64,000 nt of DNA from the NCBI RefSeq assembly GCF_019059575.1, contig NW_024881983.1, forward strand, positions 62,001-126,000, in the 5' to 3' direction. Under the pieces are notes generated by a model. It saw only the letters and a list, made by a program, of their open reading frames with translations, was not told the origin of the DNA and did not search any database. Of the stretch, positions 58,157-64,000 are shown piece after piece; positions within the stretch are counted from its first letter, which is position 1; each line of letters starts with the position of its first letter. The position numbers and the translations under genes are program-made. Source of the stretch: Amphibalanus amphitrite (lineage: Eukaryota; Arthropoda; Thecostraca; Balanomorpha; Balanidae).

Positions 58157-59867
58157 AGCAAAACGGAATGGAAAATCAGTGTGTCAAAGTATTTTTTCAG
58201 AACACCAAAGCCCAAACAAAAGCATCCAAATGAATCCAAGCAGCCTTGAGAACCTTATTACCACAGAAGCAAATGGCAGGCTTTCGAGCTAATTTTAGCC
58301 GAGGGCTACCACAGCACTGATTGGTTGCTGCGCCGTTTCGGCGAATCTCGGCATTCTGTTCATTCTGACGTCACCGTCATTCACGACCGCTCCCGGGGAT
58401 CGGGTCGTCTCGAGGTCGGCCAGAGGACGTGCTCATCAGCTATAAACCCATTCGCCCCGGTGCAAAGGACCACAATGGCCGCCGGGGGGAACGGTGCACA
58501 CAATTCACCGTGATGGGAGCTGGTCAGGCGATGACGACATTGGCAGGGATCGGGCGGCTGGTTTCGGGGGCGTGGAGATGACGAGCAGTGCCACATAGGC
58601 ATTTCGATCGAAGAAAATGGATTTACGATCCTTATCACATGGATCTGGATCTAGATGAGACATATGAGTTGATGGATATTTGGTAGAGAGACTTACACTC
58701 AATTTCTCAAGAATGAATGGATAAAAATCTGTGATGTTTTTATTATCACTTTTTAGAACTTTTAAATCACTTCTGAACTTTGTGAGCTCGGTAATTTCGT
58801 ATTATTATAGTGAACGCCTGCTTCTGAGAACGTAATGGTCTCCCAGTGAAACCTGAAAATTTCACAAAACGCTGCAAAACAGCTGTCATTCGGAAAATCA
58901 CCACCATCTGTGTGTTTGGTTCGTTTCTGTCTTTATGGATCGATACCGCAGTTTGATGTTTCGGCTACAAAGAAGCATTGAATGTGCAAACAGACATGCG
59001 GACAGACAGGTTATGTCCCAACATTTTATTTTCATTATCAGCTGCACTTTTGAAAGCCAGTTTTAGGCATTCATTGCTGTCCAGATGTTTGTAAAGGCTG
59101 TCATTTGACTAATGCTTTATCTGCATGAAATTTGCTGTAACATAATTCCTTCCTTCAAATTTCAATACCACAACAACAGTTCAGGATGTAACTGAAATTT
59201 CATATACAGCTTACAAAGAACTTCAGATGGATTGTCTGTAGATGCTCGTGCTGAATTCGTATGACTTGAGAGTCTGCATTCTTGCTGTTGTAGATCAGGG
59301 TGCCCTCGCATCGCTAGACCCAGCAGCGTGTCTTAGAGAGCAAAGCATCATTGCTGCGTTTGCCGTTTGACCGTAGGTATACGCCAAGCAGTAACATCCA
59401 ACCCGAAAAGCTGAGCCCAGTCATCTGCAAATAATGGTCATTTACGGCTTGCTATGACCGACAATAGACCGGCAGGTCGACCCAGAACACCAGTGACCGC
59501 GACGGCCGTCACAAGGACGCGTCAACACCGCCACCAGAGCGGGAAGTTGCCCAACAGCGGCGGAGAAAACAAAGATCCCAGCCGGTAACGCATCGGACAC
59601 GCCAATGCATGCACTTACCAACACGCACAGGGCTGCTTTCTCTCTCAAACACAGGGTCGTAGCAACAGACCCCATCGTTTCGGCGCCGTGGTCACGACAA
59701 CAGCGGTGAAGGCCTTCAACACGGGGTAGCGTTTTACAGTGTTGGCGAACGTATGCGTTTCACATGCATCTGCATGTATGCATTCATACATAAGGCTACT
59801 AATATGCGCACCGTTGTGCATGCAAATGACACATGCACGCAAGCTCGCACTGTCTGGAAACAATGTT

Positions 59868-59869
<2 letters not shown>

Positions 59870-59940
<71 letters not shown>
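59870..59940. repeat. (AG)n microsatellite
   Basis: About 70 bases of AG dinucleotides, followed by diverged GAGAGCGG units. Confidence 0.97.
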
Positions 59941-59941
<1 letters not shown>

Positions 59942-60705
59942 AGAGAGCGGAGAGAGAGAAAGTTTCATAAAAACGTAGTTCCAGGACAAAAATTAAAAAA
60001 CAGTTTTCATTGCTACTTGGGCATTGGGCAACATGACAGCGGATGAGATCCCAAAACGCATTTTCCTTACTCAAACACATCCAACTTAACGGGAAATGTT
60101 GGCGAGAGTCTAAAGAAACCCTATACGCAATCATTCGTATTTACCTTTCGGTCAGTATTAAGCCCCAGCAATCGATGCCGTCGCGAAACTCACAAGGGAA
60201 CCGCTCTAATTGTCGCGTATAAGCGGCCACCGTTCTCATCCAGACAGGAATTTCACTAAGCGACGCAGAACTTAGACAGCAGTGTTAATAGGAAGGGGTT
60301 CAAGGGTGTAGATATTGCACTTCAGTTTTCAGTAGCTTGGTTTATGATCTTGGAAAATATATAGACTAGCAAATTATTATAACTAATTTAACATAATCGT
60401 ACAATGCCATCAACTCTACTAAGTGCTACATATGCAATCATCATTATTGTATCATTTATGATCCGTTCTGTTCGTGGAAGAAACAATTTCATACATTAGC
60501 TCGTAATGAACATGGAGATGTTTTATGGGTCATACTGACTGACGTCATGCTACCTGAAATTATGTCACGGGGCATATAAAAGTGTCTGAATTTCCATCTC
60601 AGTTCCGCTACAATGGCTGAGTAGCATGAGACTGCCCCATCCAGACGGCCCTTCGCCCCAAAACGGAGTTGAAGCCTAGCCTGGGGACACGCCGACGGGG
60701 ACGGT

Positions 60706-60712
60706 TATATAA
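60706..60712 (+). promoter_or_regulatory. TATA-like motif in GC-rich context
   Basis: TATATAA in the sequence GGTTATATAAGCTGG, followed by GGCGGCCGGGGCGGGGG and later ACCAATCAG. The context looks like a core promoter, but no gene follows that I can read. Confidence 0.25.
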
Positions 60713-61795
60713 GCTGGCTGGCTCAGCGGGTTGTGCGGCGGCCGGGGCGGGGGAGCCACTGCTGCAAGGCACCCCTGCTCGCCCCGCCAGCTTATGTTTA
60801 CTGTACCAATCAGTAGCTATGGAGAGAAAGTGTCGCTTGCACATGAGTCGCATGAAATGAAGATTCCTGATGTAAATTCGGTGGAAGTTGTGGTAGGCGT
60901 GCGCTTATGTAATGGACTAGCGTGATGTGTAGTATGCTTTGGTGTGTGGCTACCGTTTGCAAATTTATCTCAGTGTTTTTGTTTTCAAATGGGCAAAAGA
61001 TGCGATAGAAGACGTCTGCTTCAGGTCGTGCAAGCGAAATTGAATAAAACGCCAGAATAAACCGGCGTAAAAAGCGATTGCACGGTGCAATTTCATCCAA
61101 TGAGTGCACTGAAAACTTCACGGGATCACCAGGTTTTGTCCGTCGACTCCAGTAGCCTCGTCGTTTCCAGTCTATCGCCTTGGGTCTGCTTCGCTGGCCG
61201 GTACAGAGATAGTTTAGTAAACCATGCGCCAGCTGATATGAGTCTAAAGTCTTTTGATTACCATTACAACAAAAAGGAATTTTTCAATAATGTATTTACC
61301 GAGATGGTAACTCAACTATCGCCTAGTTTTCTGACGTCATAAATTATCAACCGTACGCTCCAGTCCATCTTCAGTGAATTTCTATATATATGTAGTTCAC
61401 ATATTTATTACGAAAGTAGGACATTTCTGCACTCAATGGTCTATGGACACTGTGCAGTTTCAAGGGTTGTGCTGTTTCTCGTCCACCTGATAAGGTCTTT
61501 GGACGTCAGCTTATGCTCGCGTTTTATTTAAACCAACCAGATTCTGCTGTTAATTGACACACTATTAATTGAGATTATATTTGAGCACTTGATAATCATT
61601 TGGATGAATATATATTCGTTGCAATCCACTATAGCGTGGGATGACGTCATCAGCGGTATTTCGTGGCGTTGAAAATAATTCTCGAGCGTTCAAGTTCATA
61701 GCTAACTGACTGCGGATTATAATCCGATGTCATTTAGCTATGACATTATACATTATTGGCGCTGTTAATGTTCAAAATCATGTACCCGCTCTTCA

Positions 61796-63016
61796 ATGAC
61801 AGGCGCACCGACGGGGGGGGGGTTGACCGCCCCCACCCTGAGGTTTCACGCGAATAGCGCAAAAACCGTGGCGCATAGCGTCGCGAAATTTGACATGATT
61901 TTAATTCGTATATGATGTAAGATAAAAACACCAAAACCACCCAACGTTTCGTGTAATTCACTTTTTCAAGGGTGATATGAATATATCACCCTTGAAAGGG
62001 TGATATCATATCACCCTTGAAAAAGTGAATAACACGAAACGTTGGGTGGTTTTGGTGTTTTTATCTTACATCATATACGAATTAATTTGTCCAATTCAAA
62101 TAATTGACATGTTTTTTTTTTGCTCGTCAATTGTACACATGGTGTGCAAGTTTGAACCTCCTATCTTTCAAGGTCACGTCACCAGGTCACTTCGAACGAC
62201 CCAGCCTCAAATCACTTTTTCAACTTCGTCACCGCGTCAGAGCTACAACAGATGACGGAGGCCTTTGAAAGTCGCAGGATGTAGCGAAGTCATTAGTAGC
62301 TACAATTTGTTCATCTCGGAATTGTTTTATCAATGACCATAAGGTCAGGACAATTTCTTGACCTCCCCATTATAAAGCCAATGGGTAAAAACCAACTCCC
62401 TGTTTTTTCTACTAAAACGCGTCGGAATGGCCCAATCTACCACGAATGACCTTATAAAACGATCAACCTTGACTACCTTGAGGCATTTTTTGCTCTTGGG
62501 CAACTGTAAGGTCATGTGACGTTATCAATGGTCACCAAAGATTTTTGGCAAATAACTCCTCACGGTAGGCAGCCGCGAGGAGGGCCTCATCGTGTTCAGC
62601 TCGTCAAGGCACATCGAATGATAGACATGTTGACCTTGACATCACGTGACCTGAGGTCAACCTTTGACCTTGACCTTTCGAGGTCAACACATATATGATT
62701 CGATACAGATTGACGAGATGATCACGATGGTGTCATCAGTTTGTTCCTAACTTGGATACTTCCAAAGTTATTCGAGAAAATGTTTCGTCATATCTAGCGC
62801 CGCCATTTTAACTTTTTATCCCTGTGACGTCACCCGTGACCTGACCTGAAAGTAACCTGAGTAAAAATTGTAGACCTGGTCCGTACGCACCCCATGCCTT
62901 TTACCGCTCGTCTCTATCTTGCTTCGTTCTCGAGATCTCAGGGGGGCTGTCAGCCCCTGACTGGCTGTCCCCGTCGGTTCTAAGTTGGCGCAGACCCCCG
63001 TCGGTGCGCGGGTTAA
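61796..63016 (-). mobile_element. TTAA element T10, left end decayed
   Basis: The right end reads GGTGCGCGGGTTAA with a second CCGACGGG copy inside, so polarity is minus. The left end keeps GCGCACCGACGGGGG and a GGTTGACCGCCCC hairpin but not the TTAACCC. The interior matches T2 and T7 in the TGACCT-rich middle. A palindromic element is nested at 61905. Confidence 0.8.
61905..62081. mobile_element. 177-bp foldback element nested in T10
   Basis: Arms 61905-61978 and 62008-62081 are almost perfect reverse complements starting TTCGTATATGATGTAAGATA. TTAA stands on both sides (61901-61904, 62082-62085). The centre has further GGGTGATAT/ATATCACCC copies. Confidence 0.92.
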
Positions 63017-64000
63017 GATTGTGGCTTTGTGATCACTCTTATTACACGCATTCTGAGAGTGATTCTTTTGGAGTTGAGATTAATTCATGTGTTGCGTAGC
63101 AGGGGGAAAAAACAGAAATTTTGCATGTCCAATCCATCTTCGCTGATATGGGTCTGGCCTGGGCAATCCTGGCCTAGCGTTTTTCCTCAATCACCAATTA
63201 TCGTTTCACCCATAAATGTTTCACGCCTGATCAATTGAAAATAAACATCCACTCCCAAATTCGCACCGTTTGCAATGGTCAACTTTTAATGCATCTCACG
63301 AATTAAACTAAATGATTAATTGTGTCTTTGACAGTCAGTCTCCGTACGAAACACATTTTATAAGCCCCCTCCCTCACGGTCCCCAGCCGTGGGCACTTGG
63401 TACATCTGAGAATTGTCACATTGCAACGTGCTAGAAACAAACATCGCAGCTGCATGGCCTTGACTGCGACGATTGCAGGAACTCAGTCATGTAAGTACCC
63501 GTTGACCTCTCCAATAAGAAGCACAGTGGTAAAATGTACGTATTCGCCCCTTATTTGAAAAATGAGTTGAACGTGCTCCTCCTCAGAGAGATGACGTGCT
63601 TTGATAAAATAAACTCTCAGCTCTCATGCAGCCCATGGTACATATGTGAATATCTATTAATGAAATCGGAAAACTACTGTAAAGTGTTCCGATCAGCAAT
63701 GGCTGCTGAAACGTTATGAAAACACGCCCATGTGTTTCACTAATCAAGTATGTATGTACCGCACTATGCATGATGTACGGTGTACAATTATACTTATATT
63801 GCGTAGGTCATGTATTAAAGTTCTTCCTAAGCCCTGGTCCCACTAGGCGTTGCGACCACTTACGACCGCCTACGACCCAAATCATTGCCGACCACCGCCG
63901 ACCATCACCGAATGCTGCAGATCCATCGCAATTACGGTCACATATATAAAGGGTCGGCAATCATCGTACGACTAATCGCACAAGCGGTGGCAGACCATCG
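63017..64000. other. Right edge of the window
   Basis: No gene recognised. From about 63830 the sequence GGTCCCACTAGGCGTTGCGAC with repeated CGACC/GACCG motifs looks like the left end of an element running off the window. CATATATAAAGGG at 63941 resembles a TATA box. Confidence 0.3.

Larger units (their letters stand above)
58157..61795. other. Intergenic, no gene recognised
   Basis: Mixed-composition sequence with an (AG)n tract at 59870 and a GC-rich patch at about 60620-60790. Open frames here are short and show no domains. Confidence 0.4.

Noticed and set aside
63941..63952. TATA box at the right edge
   Set aside because: It lies in sequence that looks like the end of a transposon, and the window stops before any gene could be seen.

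Overview
The window looks like eukaryotic nuclear DNA from an invertebrate. It holds spliced genes with small exons, long introns full of DNA transposons and simple repeats, GC-rich codon use in exons, and no bacterial gene organisation. The two genes I can read have animal architectures. An arthropod, possibly a crustacean, is my best guess; this is inference, not shown by the sequence.

The first gene (+ strand, coding exons 1848-5966) is a membrane RING-CH ubiquitin ligase of the MARCH2/3 type. It has six coding exons with compatible splice phases, giving a 589-residue product with an unusually long low-complexity N-terminus. The second gene (- strand, coding exons 40130 down to 8448) is a CD36/scavenger-receptor-class-B protein. 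It has nine coding exons, all phases agree, and the product is 494 residues. Its introns make up most of the first 40 kb. I recognise no gene to the right of about 40.3 kb.

Everything else is mobile or repetitive DNA. The most striking component is a group of at least ten related TTAA-flanked non-autonomous elements (called T1-T10 here, about 0.9-1.2 kb each, at 9661, 11090, 14944, 20279, 23591, 37468, 42029, 50505, 56958 and 61796). Each starts TTAACCC and ends GGGTTAA. Just inside each end is a G-run/C-run hairpin with a short core that matches at the two ends of one copy but differs between copies. A second, spaced copy of the terminal repeat occurs at only one end. Most copies have a GC-rich stem followed by a T-run near the other end. 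The interiors are dense with AGGTCA/TGACCT hexamers, the half-site of nuclear receptors. TTAA target sites and CCC/GGG ends point to the piggyBac superfamily, but no transposase is visible.

Other elements have clear termini and target duplications: two hAT-like elements with 8-bp duplications (10511-13300, 54457-55898), two short elements with CAG..GGCGGA ends (6827-6980, 28551-28710), three copies of a 211-bp TA-flanked MITE (35614, 37459, 38598), a 1.9-kb element inside an 85-bp tandem repeat (26300-28208), a 2.2-kb TA-flanked element holding another TTAA element (47224-49469 with 47541-48018), and smaller TA elements at 32807 and 44266. Several insertions are nested, so relative ages can be read. 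Simple and tandem repeats include a GA tract, an 85-bp satellite with a 505-bp duplication, and a (GGGACW)n array with a 126-bp higher-order period.
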